Shown here piece after piece: positions 9,098 to 18,874 of a DNA stretch of 64,000 nt. Source of the DNA: Bowmanella yangjiangensis (GTDB taxonomy: Bacteria > Pseudomonadota > Gammaproteobacteria > Enterobacterales > Alteromonadaceae). The stretch is taken from the NCBI RefSeq assembly GCF_017255015.1, contig NZ_JAFKCS010000009.1, positions 931-64,930 of the forward strand. Direction: 5' to 3'. The stretch's first letter is position 1; every line of letters starts with the position of its first letter. Position numbers and translations under genes: made by a program. Under the pieces are notes generated by a model. That model worked only from the letters and a program-made list of their open reading frames with translations. It was not told the DNA's origin and did not search any database.

Positions 9098-9934
9098 ATG
9101 TCCACAGAAAACGCCTTGCTCACCATACTGGTTGAGAAAATTAATAATGATACTTTAGTGCTGCCTACCTTGCCGGCGATTGCACTCAAGGTACGTCGTA
9201 CCGCTGATGATCCTGACGTCAACTTGAATAAAATGGCTGATGTTATCGGACAGGATCCGGCACTTAGCGCGCGAATTATCAAAATTTCCAACAGTGCCTA
9301 CATGGGTAGGACTGTCAAAGTTGAAACTATTCATCAAGCGGTTACCCGTATTGGATTAAGACAAGTTAAAAACATTGCTACTGCGCTGGCGATGGAACAA
9401 TTGTTCGTGTCAAAAAATCAAATTGTGCATGAGCACATTAATCAGGTGTGGCAGCAAACCATAGAAGTGGTGGCCAATGCCATGGCCGCGTTGCAGTTAC
9501 ATACCGAGAAAACCAAGCAGAAGCGTTTGAATCTGGACATCATGACTTTGGCCGCATTGGTACACAATATCGGTGTGTTGCCCATTTTTACGGAAGCGGA
9601 ACGCCATGATGACGTCTTTGCCAATCCTACCTTTCTATCTGTGGCTGTGCAGAAGTTGTCGGGACGTATTGGCGGTGTGATCCTAAGGGAATGGGGGTTC
9701 CATGATGAGCTGGTTGAGGTGGCAGAGAACTGGCGGAATTTGAGTTACATGCCTGAGTCTCTTACTTATCTGGACTTTGTCCGTTTGGGGGCTGCACTTA
9801 GCGGCCTGATGGGCAGTCAAAAAGATGGTGTGATGAACATTACGCAGCAAAAAGGCCTATTTGAGGATCTCTCTGCTTTGGACGGAGATGAATTTAAGAC
9901 CATGCGTGATAATGCCAGGATGATTTTCCAATAA
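9098..9934 (+). CDS. HDOD domain protein
   Basis: The 278-aa protein carries an HDOD domain, a metal-less relative of HD phosphohydrolases used in bacterial signalling. The characteristic segments are LPTLPAIALKVRRTADDPDVNLNKMADVIGQDPALSARIIKISNSA cut into its usual helices, followed by VETIHQAVTRIGLRQVKNIA. The region around ALVHNIG stands where HD enzymes have their metal-binding residues. No output domain is attached. It is convergent with rdgC and shares the 3' hairpin. Its target pathway cannot be told from sequence. Confidence 0.85.
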   Translation: MSTENALLTILVEKINNDTLVLPTLPAIALKVRRTADDPDVNLNKMADVIGQDPALSARIIKISNSAYMGRTVKVETIHQAVTRIGLRQVKNIATALAMEQLFVSKNQIVHEHINQVWQQTIEVVANAMAALQLHTEKTKQKRLNLDIMTLAALVHNIGVLPIFTEAERHDDVFANPTFLSVAVQKLSGRIGGVILREWGFHDELVEVAENWRNLSYMPESLTYLDFVRLGAALSGLMGSQKDGVMNITQQKGLFEDLSALDGDEFKTMRDNARMIFQ

Positions 9935-9961
9935 AAGGGCTGAAGCTGGGCGCTTCAGCCC
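9933..9961 (-). terminator. Intrinsic terminator of rdgC
   Basis: GGGCTGAAGC and GCTTCAGCCC form a 10-bp stem with a 5-nt loop. Read on the minus strand it is followed by TTTTATT, so it terminates rdgC, whose stop is 9 bp away. The T-run overlaps the end of the opposite HDOD gene. Confidence 0.8.
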
Positions 9962-9969
9962 CGCTAATA

Positions 9970-10872
9970 TTAGTTTTGCTCGGCCAGGCCAAACGCCTGG
10001 TCGAGTACTTCCACTAATTTAACAACTTCTGCTGACATCAGGCAAAAGTCTGCGTCTAATCTGGCCAATTGCTGATCTTTAGGAATATCTTCGTTCTGTT
10101 CGCGCAGCACGTCACTGAACTTAACGCGTTTAACTGTCAGATCTTCCTGCAGCAATGCGGTCATACGCTCATCCCACTCTAGTGCAATTTTTTGCACGAG
10201 TTTACCGCTTTGTAAATGCAGTTGGATCTCTTCTGCATCCAATGGTTGGTTTTTACAACGAATGATCGCACCGTCTTCATTCGGTGACTTCAGTTCGGCT
10301 TCTTCCAGCAGTGAAAAGCCGGTAGGCATGGCTTCACCCTTTAACCAGTTGGTTAAGTCTGGAGACAAGCTGCGTCGGCACAATGGTACAACTGGCAAGG
10401 AACCCATGGTTTTGCGCAAATGCGCCAGAAAGACTTCGGCTTTGCCATCTGCAGAAGCATCAACTACCACCAGATTGTCCTTAGCCGAGATAAAACCGAA
10501 AGTGTAGCTGTCCCGGGTAAAGGCTTTTGGCAGCAGTTGGTGGGTAATCTCTTGCTTGAGTTCCTGCTTGGCTTTCTTACCAACCGGGGCGCCTGTATCG
10601 CGTTCAATTTTTTCTACGCGCTCTTCAAGCTCAGCAGCAACGACTGCGCCTGGCAGGATACGTTCCTGCTTTTTCAGGCAAAGTAATATTCTGCCATCTG
10701 CAGCCTGTACCAGGCTGGCACCTTGCTTCAGGGGGGAAGTCCAGCCCATGCTGGCAATATCCTGATTGCCACAGGGACGAAATGCCGCCTGACTTAATTG
10801 ATCATGCAAGTCTTCCGGGTTGATATCCAAAGACTGGGTAAGTGAATAGATTTTAAGATTTTTAAACCACAT
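9970..10872 (-). CDS. rdgC: Recombination-associated protein RdgC
   Basis: RdgC is a ring-forming DNA-binding protein that limits RecA-promoted recombination on the nucleoid. The 300-aa length matches E. coli RdgC (303). The start MWFKNLKIYSL, the FRPCGNQDIASMGWTSPL segment and LLPKAFTRDSYTFGFI are characteristic. It has its own terminator and no obvious operon partner; the kinase gene upstream on the same strand ends 73 bp away. Confidence 0.96.
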   Translation of the reverse strand: MWFKNLKIYSLTQSLDINPEDLHDQLSQAAFRPCGNQDIASMGWTSPLKQGASLVQAADGRILLCLKKQERILPGAVVAAELEERVEKIERDTGAPVGKKAKQELKQEITHQLLPKAFTRDSYTFGFISAKDNLVVVDASADGKAEVFLAHLRKTMGSLPVVPLCRRSLSPDLTNWLKGEAMPTGFSLLEEAELKSPNEDGAIIRCKNQPLDAEEIQLHLQSGKLVQKIALEWDERMTALLQEDLTVKRVKFSDVLREQNEDIPKDQQLARLDADFCLMSAEVVKLVEVLDQAFGLAEQN

Positions 10873-10945
10873 GGACCCGTTCCACTACATTTGAAAGGGC
10901 GCAGGGTATCAGGCTTTAGTAAAGATGTCAGTGACCAATAGCCGC

Positions 10946-12679
10946 TTAGGCGTCTCGTCTGAGTGGGAAGTGAATATCGTAACGTAATCCGCGGCCTTCC
11001 TCTGATTGGGCTTCAATTTGACCATGCAGGGCCTGAGTAACCAGGTTATACATGATGTGCGTGCCCAAGCCGCTGCCACCACGACCACGGCGGGTGGTAA
11101 AGAAAGCTTCAAACAGTTTGTTCAGCAGTTGCGGTGATAAGCCTTTGCCATCGTCTTGATATTCAATTCTGACCTGCTCATCCTGACTGCTAACCCGGAT
11201 TTTTATGGTCCCCGCCTTTTTGTTTTCAAACCCATGGATCAGCGAGTTCATAATCATGTTGGTAAATATTTGGGCAATCACCCCAGGGGCACAACGTACC
11301 TGCAAATTGTCTGGGCATTCTACCTCTATCTTGTGCTGGGTCTTCTTTAAGTTTGGTGCCAGCGATTGAATAATTTCTTGCAGGTATTCACCCAAGTCGA
11401 AATCTCGCTCCGCCTCACTGGTTTGGTCAACGGCAACCTGCTTGAAGCTGGCAATTAATTCAGAGGCACGATTTAGGTTAGTCAGCAGCAAGGTCGCTGT
11501 TTGCTGCCCTTCGTTGAGGAAGGTCGCCATGGTTTTAGCGGTCAGGCTTTTTTCATCGAAGGCCTGTTGTAATCCTTTCAGTCGCTCTTGCAGGAAGCTA
11601 GCCGCTGTAACACCCACGCCCAGCGGCGTGTTTACATCATGGGCTATACCGGCGACCAGACCACCAAGTGACGCCATGCGCTCAGATTCCACCAACTGAT
11701 CTTTGGCCATTTGCAGGGTTTTCATGGATTCAGCCAGCTCAGCGTTTTTCTTCAGCAGCTCTTCCTCAACCTTTCGACGGTTCTCGTTTTCAAGTTTCAG
11801 CTCGCGCTGATTGGCCATTAATTCGTCTTTTTGCTGCTCCAAATCCAGCATTATCTTACTTAAGGACGCGGTCTTACGGGCCACTTCCTGTTCCAGAGAC
11901 AGATTGTGTTCATCCAATTTGAGGTTGGCGGTGCGTAGCTCATCCTGAGTGTGGTTAAGCTTGTCCTGAAAACGAATTAGGTCATCTACCAGTTGGTTGT
12001 AAGCATCTTGCAATACTTTCAGTTCGTTCTCTTCACTGAGACGGGCATGCAGTTTGGACTGCTCCAATCGGTTAATATCAAATTTGCTGATTTGTTCCGT
12101 CAGTTCTGACAATGGGTCGGTAAGCATGCGTCGAAAGGCGTTTAGGAACAAAAAGATCAGAAAGGCAGTTTTAATAAAGGCATTGCCGATCAGAAAGAAA
12201 ATGCCGACTTCAATACGACCAAAGATAATCTCAAAACTGGAATACAGGGTGACATCGCCAACCTGTGAGGTCCGCCCGGAAAACTCGAAGATCAACGGAA
12301 AGCTGTAACCGAAAGTACCGCCTGCATGGTCACGCATAATGCCGGTTGTCACAGGATCCATGGGTTGCTTATTGGTGCGGCCTAAATCTGCAATATAGTT
12401 GGCATTCTCATCACGAATTTGTACACCGTCGACGATGGGAAGTTCCATCAAACCTTCGGCAATGGAGACCGCCTGAGGTGTGTTCAACTCCCAAATAGCG
12501 CGGGTTAGGCTGGTGCTGAAGGTGTTTTTTAGGGTCTGAAGTTCACTCTCAATATGATTCTTGGCATTGAGGTATTCAGTGAAAATTTGGCCGAGGGTAA
12601 CAATCAGGGTAAGAATAAAATAGACGGAGAGTACGCGGGTTAACAGCTTCTTTGATAGTCCTGTTTTAACCTTCGACAT
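10946..12679 (-). CDS. Membrane sensor histidine kinase
   Basis: The 577-aa protein has a transmembrane helix at residues ~12-32, a periplasmic region of ~120 residues, a second membrane segment at ~158-182, and then a HAMP-like linker. A long coiled coil follows (~220-335, rich in Gln, Glu and Leu). The phosphoacceptor H-box is GIAHDVNTPLG with H347; the HATPase region shows MIMNSLIHGFEN (N box), DDGKGLS (G1) and GRGGSGLGTHI (G2). The AxAHxxNTPLG H-box is typical of a class of kinases with large periplasmic sensors. No response regulator is adjacent on this strand, so its partner is unknown. Divergent from phoB. Confidence 0.88.
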   Translation of the reverse strand: MSKVKTGLSKKLLTRVLSVYFILTLIVTLGQIFTEYLNAKNHIESELQTLKNTFSTSLTRAIWELNTPQAVSIAEGLMELPIVDGVQIRDENANYIADLGRTNKQPMDPVTTGIMRDHAGGTFGYSFPLIFEFSGRTSQVGDVTLYSSFEIIFGRIEVGIFFLIGNAFIKTAFLIFLFLNAFRRMLTDPLSELTEQISKFDINRLEQSKLHARLSEENELKVLQDAYNQLVDDLIRFQDKLNHTQDELRTANLKLDEHNLSLEQEVARKTASLSKIMLDLEQQKDELMANQRELKLENENRRKVEEELLKKNAELAESMKTLQMAKDQLVESERMASLGGLVAGIAHDVNTPLGVGVTAASFLQERLKGLQQAFDEKSLTAKTMATFLNEGQQTATLLLTNLNRASELIASFKQVAVDQTSEAERDFDLGEYLQEIIQSLAPNLKKTQHKIEVECPDNLQVRCAPGVIAQIFTNMIMNSLIHGFENKKAGTIKIRVSSQDEQVRIEYQDDGKGLSPQLLNKLFEAFFTTRRGRGGSGLGTHIMYNLVTQALHGQIEAQSEEGRGLRYDIHFPLRRDA

Positions 12680-12917
12680 TGAATTTAGTCCGCTTCATCA
12701 ATCCATCCCAGTTAGACCAAGAATATGCGTAAAGTTGATATTAGACAAGCGTTTAGAAAGGCATAACAAGGAAAGCTCAATTAGTCATAAAGGAACATGT
12801 TGCCAGTATTGGGTGTATGCATTGCCTGTATATGCACCATCTGAATCGCACTGGGCTGGCTTTTGCGAGCTGCAAAAATTATGATTCGAAGAGTTAAACA
12901 AGGGTGGTAGCGTCAGG

Positions 12918-12946
12918 CTGTCAATCAGCTTTAATAAAACTGTCAC
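12918..12946 (+). promoter_or_regulatory. Pho box upstream of phoB
   Basis: Three 7-bp direct repeats, CTGTCAA, CTTTAAT and CTGTCAC, are phased exactly 11 bp apart (12918, 12929, 12940). They match the PhoB consensus CTGTCAT at 6, 5 and 6 of 7 positions. The 11-bp phasing is the hallmark of PhoB-binding sites. It sits in the 314-bp divergent gap between the kinase gene and phoB, so autoregulation of phoB-phoR under phosphate limitation is expected. I see no gene in the rest of that gap. Confidence 0.75.
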
Positions 12947-12956
12947 AGAATCAACC

Positions 12957-12962
12957 AATAAT
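12957..12962 (+). promoter_or_regulatory. -10 box of the Pho-regulated phoB promoter
   Basis: AATAAT (5 of 6 to TATAAT) starts 10 bp after the last Pho-box repeat, the spacing seen when a Pho box takes the place of the -35 element. The phoB start codon is 32 bp downstream. Confidence 0.55.
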
Positions 12963-12993
12963 TGCGGGCGTTTTCATGAAGAAGGTTAAAACC

Positions 12994-13683
12994 ATGTCAA
13001 AAAGAGTCTTGCTGGTGGAAGACGAATCGCCCATTCGTGAGATGGTCAAATTTGTGCTGGAGCAATCCGGCTTTGAGACCATTGAAGCGGAAGATTACGA
13101 TGTGGCGTTGGAAATGGTCAAAGAGCCCTATCCAGATCTGATTTTGCTGGATTGGATGCTGCCAGGAGGCAGTGGGGTGCAGTTGGCCAAAAAGTTAAAG
13201 CAACACGAACATACCCGTGAAATCCCTATTATTATGCTGACTGCTCGAGGTGAGGAAGACGATAAAGTGCGAGGGTTGGATGCTGGTGCAGACGACTATG
13301 TGACTAAGCCCTTTTCGCCTAAAGAATTGGTTGCTCGCATGAAAGCCGTTATCCGCAGGGTCACGCCTACCTCAGGTGATGAACCTATAGAGTTTAATGG
13401 ATTGATACTGGATCCCATCTCGCACCGCGTTACTGCTAAGGAAGAGCCGCTGGATATGGGTCCAACAGAATTTAAACTGTTGCACTTCTTCATGACCCAC
13501 AGTGAAAGGGTATACAGCCGTGAACAACTGCTGGACAATGTGTGGGGCACCAATGTGTATGTGGAAGACCGCACAGTTGACGTGCATATTCGCCGTTTAC
13601 GTAAGGCGATATCCAAACATAATCATGATGCTATGATCCAAACCGTGAGGGGCGCAGGATATCGCTTCTCGGCAAAAGTTTAG
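12994..13683 (+). CDS. phoB: Phosphate regulon response regulator PhoB
   Basis: PhoB is the DNA-binding regulator of the phosphate-starvation response. The start at 12994 ([11 protein letters not shown]) follows GAAGG and gives 229 aa, the E. coli length; the longer open frame begins upstream of the Pho box and cannot be used. The receiver domain has acidic pocket ED at 9-10, phospho-acceptor D53 in LLDWMLPG, and K in VTKPFSP. The winged-helix C-terminus includes the [14 protein letters not shown] recognition helix. It is followed 24 bp later by phoR. Confidence 0.96.
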   Translation: MSKRVLLVEDESPIREMVKFVLEQSGFETIEAEDYDVALEMVKEPYPDLILLDWMLPGGSGVQLAKKLKQHEHTREIPIIMLTARGEEDDKVRGLDAGADDYVTKPFSPKELVARMKAVIRRVTPTSGDEPIEFNGLILDPISHRVTAKEEPLDMGPTEFKLLHFFMTHSERVYSREQLLDNVWGTNVYVEDRTVDVHIRRLRKAISKHNHDAMIQTVRGAGYRFSAKV

Positions 13684-13707
13684 CATGTAAGGAGGCGCGC
13701 CGGCGCA

Positions 13708-15033
13708 ATGTATTATCCCTTCTCCTGGTGGAAAATTCTTGGCCGATTAGTTGTTTACTTTCTGCTTGCTGTGGTGGTGGGTGTTTATCTGGATAACCTG
13801 GCTATTTGTATTGCTGCTGCGGCAACCTTGTTGCTGGTGCAGCATTACTGGAACCTCTACCGCCTGAATCGGTGGTTATGGCACAGCAAAAAAATGACGC
13901 CGCCCAAGACTGCCGGGATATGGGAGCACGTGTATGAAGGTATTTATTATCTTCAGCGCCGTAACCGTAACAAGCGAAAAGAGCTTGGCGCTCTGGTCAA
14001 ACGTTTCAGGGAAGGGGCGGAAGCCTTGCCTGATGCGGCAGTAGTGGTGGATGCCAATGCCTGTATTGCCTGGTGTAACCGTCTTGCCCGAATTGAGTTG
14101 GGATTACGCTGGCCAGAGGATGCCGGGCGACGGGTTGACAACCTGATTCGCCATCCTCAGTTTATTGAATTTTTCCATCAGGGTAATTTCGACTATCCAA
14201 TCGAAGTCACTTCACCCACTAATATCGACAAGATCCTTGAATACCGCGTGATGCCTTACGGTGAAAAGCATTTGCTGTTAATAGCGCGGGACGTTACCAG
14301 AGTGACCCAGCTTGAAGAAATGCGAAAGGACTTTGTGGCCAATGTGTCCCACGAACTTCGCACACCACTGACAGTGCTCAATGGTTATCTGGAAATGTTT
14401 AATGCCGACCCGCAGGCCTATCCTCCGGCATTTATGCATAAAGCCTTTGGTGAAATGACCTCACAAACCCGCCGAATGCAAAGTTTGATTGAACAGTTGC
14501 TGATCCTTTCGCGTATCGAGGCCAGTGCTGAAAGGGTGTATGAGAAGATAGTGGATGTGCCGCAAATTTTGGCTGCTATTCAAAGTGAAGCGTCGGCACT
14601 TAATCAGGAAAAACGACACGATATTCAGTTCTCTGTCGATACGCAGTTGCGCGTATTCGGTATAGAAACTGAGCTTCGCAGTGCGTTTTCCAACCTGATT
14701 TTTAACGCAATTCACTATACCCCAGCCAAAGGCAAGATTGTTGTGGGCTGGCGTTTGCGTGACAAAACCGCAGAGTTTTATGTACAAGACAATGGCGAGG
14801 GGATAGCCGAGAAGCATCTTACCAGATTGACCGAGCGATTTTACCGGGTGGATAAAGCGCGGTCGCGCAAAACCGGTGGCTCAGGCTTGGGTCTTGCCAT
14901 AGTGAAGCACGTTCTGACCCATCACAATTCTAAGCTGGAGATCGACAGTGAAGTGGGTAAGGGCAGTTGCTTCTCTTTTCGTTTTTCAACCGAGCTTACC
15001 GTGGTAAACAGTCATGCCAATAGCCAGAGTTAG
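13708..15033 (+). CDS. phoR: Phosphate regulon sensor kinase PhoR
   Basis: PhoR phosphorylates PhoB when phosphate is scarce. The 441-aa protein has two N-terminal membrane segments (residues ~10-47) with almost no periplasmic loop, as in E. coli PhoR. A charged linker and a PAS domain (~105-200) follow. The H-box is NVSHELRTPLTVL with H215; the N box (FNAIHYTP), G1 (DNGEGI) and G2 (GGSGLGLAI) are intact. AAGGAGG precedes the start by 12 bp. Its 3' end overlaps the PstS-like gene by 20 nt. Confidence 0.95.
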   Translation: MYYPFSWWKILGRLVVYFLLAVVVGVYLDNLAICIAAAATLLLVQHYWNLYRLNRWLWHSKKMTPPKTAGIWEHVYEGIYYLQRRNRNKRKELGALVKRFREGAEALPDAAVVVDANACIAWCNRLARIELGLRWPEDAGRRVDNLIRHPQFIEFFHQGNFDYPIEVTSPTNIDKILEYRVMPYGEKHLLLIARDVTRVTQLEEMRKDFVANVSHELRTPLTVLNGYLEMFNADPQAYPPAFMHKAFGEMTSQTRRMQSLIEQLLILSRIEASAERVYEKIVDVPQILAAIQSEASALNQEKRHDIQFSVDTQLRVFGIETELRSAFSNLIFNAIHYTPAKGKIVVGWRLRDKTAEFYVQDNGEGIAEKHLTRLTERFYRVDKARSRKTGGSGLGLAIVKHVLTHHNSKLEIDSEVGKGSCFSFRFSTELTVVNSHANSQS

Positions 15034-15970
15034 TGCCTTTTTACTGCTGCTGGCAAGTTTTAGCATGCCGTCAGTCAGCGCAGAAGATTACCAAAAACAG
15101 CCTGGTGTATCGGGTACTGTGACCTCAGTGGGGTCAGATACCCTGGGCAATCTGATGACCTTCTGGGCAGAGGAATTTAAACGCTATTACCCACATGTGG
15201 CATTTCAGATCCAGGCATCAGGTTCTTCCACCGCACCGGCTGCGCTTACCGAAGGTACGGCCAATGTCGGCCCAATGAGTCGGGAATTAAAAGAAAGTGA
15301 AATTGCCTATTTCAGCAAATTACATGGATATCAGCCAACAGTTCTGAAGGTGGCTATCGATGCCATTGCCCTGTTTGTCGATTTACACAACCCGGTGGAA
15401 GGACTTAATTTACAGGAGATCGACGGCATATTCTCCGTTACCCGTTATTGTGGTGCGGCACAACCTATCACTTATTGGCACCAACTTGGGTTACCTGAAA
15501 GTTGGCAGAATAAGAGAATTCGTCTGTTTGGTCGAAATTCAGTGTCAGGAACCTATGGTTTGTTTAAAGCTGAAGCGCTTTGCCAAGGCGATTTTCTGGC
15601 CACGGTCAACGAACAGCCGGGGTCTGCCTCTGTTGTGCAGTCTGTTGCTTATTCTGATGGGGCATTGGGATACGCCGGATTTGGTTATAAAACGGCTGGG
15701 GTTCGGGCTCTTTCTATCGCCAGGGAAGGCAAGCAATATATTGCCCCGAGTATGGAAAATATTGCCTCGGGGGACTACCCACTATCGCGTTTTTTGTATC
15801 TGGTGGTGAACAAAGCGCCTGATCAGCCACTGCCATTACTGGAGCGGGAGTTTATCCGCTTTATCCTGTCTCCAGCCGGACAAGATTTAGTCCGTCGGGA
15901 TGGCTTTATTCCGGTTCCCGACGCGCTAATCCGCCAGCAGTTACGCCTTATCAGTGTGGATATCGAGTAA
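15014..15970 (+). CDS. PstS-like phosphate-binding protein
   Basis: This is a periplasmic phosphate-binding protein of the PstS family. A signal peptide (residues 1-23, ending SVSA) is followed by GTVTSVGSDTLGNLM and QASGSSTAPAALTEG, the loops that bind phosphate in this family; FGRNSVSGTYGLFK is the third binding segment. At 318 aa it is of usual size. It overlaps phoR by 20 nt, so it is co-expressed with phoB-phoR. No pstC, pstA or pstB follows, so either the transporter is elsewhere or the protein serves phosphate sensing. Confidence 0.88.
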   Translation: MPIARVSAFLLLLASFSMPSVSAEDYQKQPGVSGTVTSVGSDTLGNLMTFWAEEFKRYYPHVAFQIQASGSSTAPAALTEGTANVGPMSRELKESEIAYFSKLHGYQPTVLKVAIDAIALFVDLHNPVEGLNLQEIDGIFSVTRYCGAAQPITYWHQLGLPESWQNKRIRLFGRNSVSGTYGLFKAEALCQGDFLATVNEQPGSASVVQSVAYSDGALGYAGFGYKTAGVRALSIAREGKQYIAPSMENIASGDYPLSRFLYLVVNKAPDQPLPLLEREFIRFILSPAGQDLVRRDGFIPVPDALIRQQLRLISVDIE

Positions 15971-16138
15971 GCTTTTGTCCTGTCAATCTGTTTGGCATCT
16001 TCTAAGCTTGGTCTTATATCGCGCCTGGTGCTGACGAAGTCAATATCAGAAAAACAAACAGCCCCGGCGTCCTTGAAAAAATCAATATAAACGCCACAGC
16101 ATAAAGAATGTAGTGCTAAACATGGAAAAGGAGGCTGT

Positions 16139-18853
16139 ATGCCATCACACTACGCCCAGGCCGTCAGGTTGGAATTTGAGGGCCAAGAGTATCGTTACTA
16201 TCCCTTCACTATGCTGGCTGAGCAGCATTCAATATCCCGATTGCCTTTCAGTCTGAAAATCCTGCTGGAAAACCTGTTACGCCATGCTGACCAGGATTTT
16301 GTCAGCGATGAGGATATTCTGGCGCTGGTAAACTGGCAGCCAAAGCAGGAGCCAGACAAAGAAATCGCGTTTGTACCGGCCAGAGTGTTGTTACAGGATT
16401 TCACAGGCGTACCGGCTATTGTCGATCTTGCCGCCATGCGTGATGCCATGCAGGAGCTGGGGCAAGATGCGTCGCGTATCAATCCACTTTCGCCGGTAGA
16501 ATTGGTTATCGACCACTCTGTGATGGTGGACGAGTATGGCACCCAGGATGCCTTTGTACGTAATACTGAAATTGAGATGCAACGCAACAAGGAGCGTTAT
16601 CAGTTTCTGCGCTGGGGTCAGCAGGCGTTTAATAATTTCCGTGTGGTGCCGCCTGGCACCGGTATTGTTCATCAGGTTAATCTGGAATATCTGGCCAGAG
16701 TGGTGTTTGCGCAGGATGATACCCTGTATCCCGACACATTGGTGGGTACAGACTCCCACACTACCATGATCAATGGTCTTGGTGTGCTTGGCTGGGGAGT
16801 CGGGGGCATTGAAGCCGAAGCCGCTATGTTGGGCCAGCCGGTCAGTATGCTGATCCCTCAGGTGGTCGGAGTAAAACTTAGCGGTGAAATGCCCCAGGGT
16901 ATTACCGCAACAGATTTGGTACTGACCGTTACAGAACAGTTGCGCAAACTGGGCGTGGTGGGCAAGTTTGTCGAATTTTTTGGGCCGGGATTAAGCCAGT
17001 TGAGTCTGGCAGACAGAGCAACTATCGCCAATATGGCCCCTGAATACGGGGCAACCTGCGGATTGTTTCCGGTGGACGAGGAGACCTTGGCATATTTACG
17101 CCTGACCGGGCGCAGCGAGCATCAGATTGGACTGATTAAAGCCTATATGCAGGCGATGGGGTTATGGCATGACGCAAACGCCGCTGAAGCCGAGTATTCA
17201 GACTTACTGGAACTGGATTTATCCAGTCTTGAGCCTTCTATAGCCGGTCCCAAACGTCCTCAGGACAGATTAGCCCTGGGTAATGCTAAGTCGGCTTTTA
17301 CTGCGATGATGGCCGAGCATAGTGAGGAACTGGCCCAGCGTATTGCTACCTTTGACGCCGAGGGCGGTGGTGCCGCTTCGGGGCAGTCGTCGCTGGCTGA
17401 ACAAGGCCAGGCCAGGGTTAGCTACAAGGATCAGCAGTTTGATCTTAAGCATGGCGATGTGGTGATAGCGGCTATCACCAGCTGTACTAATACCTCCAAC
17501 CCGGCGGTGCTGATTGCTGCAGGGTTACTGGCCCGCCATGCCAGGGAATTAGGCCTTAACAGTAAACCCTGGGTGAAAACCAGCCTGGCGCCGGGATCGC
17601 AGGTGGTCACTGATTATCTTGAACGGGCCGGGTTGCTGGATGATTTACAGGCTCTGGGTTTTTATCTGGTGGGGTATGGTTGTACTACCTGTATCGGCAA
17701 TGCCGGACCATTGCCACAGCCAATTGGTGAAGCGGTCAAACAGGCCAAGCTGCTGGTTTGCTCTGTGTTATCGGGAAATCGTAATTTCGAAGGCCGTATT
17801 CACCCAGATGTGCAGGCCAATTATCTGGCCTCACCACCGCTGGTCGTGGCGTATGCTATTGCCGGCAGTATGAATATTGATTTGCTCAAAGAGCCCATAG
17901 GTCAGGATCGCCAGGGGCGGGATGTGTTTCTGGCCGATATCTGGCCAAGCAGTGAGGAGATCCAGCAGGCGATTCATGCCAATGTCAAAGCAGAGAACTT
18001 TAAAAGCAAGTATGCGGATGTATTTAAGGGCGATGCCAATTGGCGCAGTTTGCCGGTGCCCCAAAGCGATCGCTATGCCTGGCCGGATTCAAGCTATGTA
18101 CGTAAGCCCATTTTTTTTGCCGGGCTGACCCATAAGCCCTCTGCCATCGAAACCATTAAAGACGCCAGGTGCCTGGTCAAGGTAGGAGACAGTATTACTA
18201 CCGATCATATTTCGCCGGCCGGTTCCATCAAACCCGACAGCCCGGCTGGGAAATACCTGCAAGCGCAGGGGATCAAGCCGGTGGACTTTAATTCTTATGG
18301 TTCCCGTCGCGGCAATCACGAAGTGATGATGCGCGGTACTTTTGCCAATGTGAGGTTAAAAAACCAGTTGGCACCGGGTAGCGAGGGCAGTGTCACTTGC
18401 TACTTTCCTGACAACAAGCAAATGTCAATTTACGACGCAGCTATGGCTTATCAGACCGCAGGTACGCCATTGATGGTGCTGGCAGGCCAGGAATATGGCA
18501 CAGGTTCTTCCCGTGACTGGGCAGCCAAAGGGCCGATGTTACTAGGGGTTAAGCTGGTAATTGCGCAAAGTTATGAGCGTATCCACCGTTCCAACCTGGT
18601 GGGGATGGGGATTTTACCCTTGCAGTTTATGCCGGGGCAAAGTGCTGACTCTTTGGGGCTGACTGGTGAGGAATACTTCTCAGTGGATGAGATTGGCCCT
18701 GATACGCGAGAGGTGAATGTGAGTGTGCGCAGCAAGGATGGACAATCGCAAAGCTTTGTCGCCAAAGTACGTATTGATACCCCCAACGAGTTCCAGTATT
18801 ACCTGCATGGCGGGATCCTGCCTTATGTGCTGAGAAATCTGGCAGTTAAGTAG
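16139..18853 (+). CDS. acnA: Aconitate hydratase A
   Basis: AcnA interconverts citrate and isocitrate in the TCA cycle through a [4Fe-4S] cluster. The 904-aa protein is of the AcnA/IRP type (E. coli AcnA is 891 aa). Cluster cysteines lie in SCTNTSNP (near residue 447) and GCTTCIGN (near 513 and 516). The swivel-domain motif YGTGSSRDWAAKG holds catalytic Ser and Arg. AAGGAGG lies 4 bp before the start. It stands alone between the pho operon and the stress cluster and ends at a hairpin. Confidence 0.96.
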   Translation: MPSHYAQAVRLEFEGQEYRYYPFTMLAEQHSISRLPFSLKILLENLLRHADQDFVSDEDILALVNWQPKQEPDKEIAFVPARVLLQDFTGVPAIVDLAAMRDAMQELGQDASRINPLSPVELVIDHSVMVDEYGTQDAFVRNTEIEMQRNKERYQFLRWGQQAFNNFRVVPPGTGIVHQVNLEYLARVVFAQDDTLYPDTLVGTDSHTTMINGLGVLGWGVGGIEAEAAMLGQPVSMLIPQVVGVKLSGEMPQGITATDLVLTVTEQLRKLGVVGKFVEFFGPGLSQLSLADRATIANMAPEYGATCGLFPVDEETLAYLRLTGRSEHQIGLIKAYMQAMGLWHDANAAEAEYSDLLELDLSSLEPSIAGPKRPQDRLALGNAKSAFTAMMAEHSEELAQRIATFDAEGGGAASGQSSLAEQGQARVSYKDQQFDLKHGDVVIAAITSCTNTSNPAVLIAAGLLARHARELGLNSKPWVKTSLAPGSQVVTDYLERAGLLDDLQALGFYLVGYGCTTCIGNAGPLPQPIGEAVKQAKLLVCSVLSGNRNFEGRIHPDVQANYLASPPLVVAYAIAGSMNIDLLKEPIGQDRQGRDVFLADIWPSSEEIQQAIHANVKAENFKSKYADVFKGDANWRSLPVPQSDRYAWPDSSYVRKPIFFAGLTHKPSAIETIKDARCLVKVGDSITTDHISPAGSIKPDSPAGKYLQAQGIKPVDFNSYGSRRGNHEVMMRGTFANVRLKNQLAPGSEGSVTCYFPDNKQMSIYDAAMAYQTAGTPLMVLAGQEYGTGSSRDWAAKGPMLLGVKLVIAQSYERIHRSNLVGMGILPLQFMPGQSADSLGLTGEEYFSVDEIGPDTREVNVSVRSKDGQSQSFVAKVRIDTPNEFQYYLHGGILPYVLRNLAVK

Positions 18854-18874
18854 ACCTCATCTGTCAGGAAGCCA

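Noticed and set aside
15980-16003. CTGTCAA followed by a weak second repeat, as a possible Pho box before acnA
   Set aside because: Only one heptamer fits; the unit 11 bp later matches poorly.
16391-16759. 122-codon minus-strand open frame inside acnA
   Set aside because: Antisense shadow of a highly conserved enzyme; no start signals or family resemblance.
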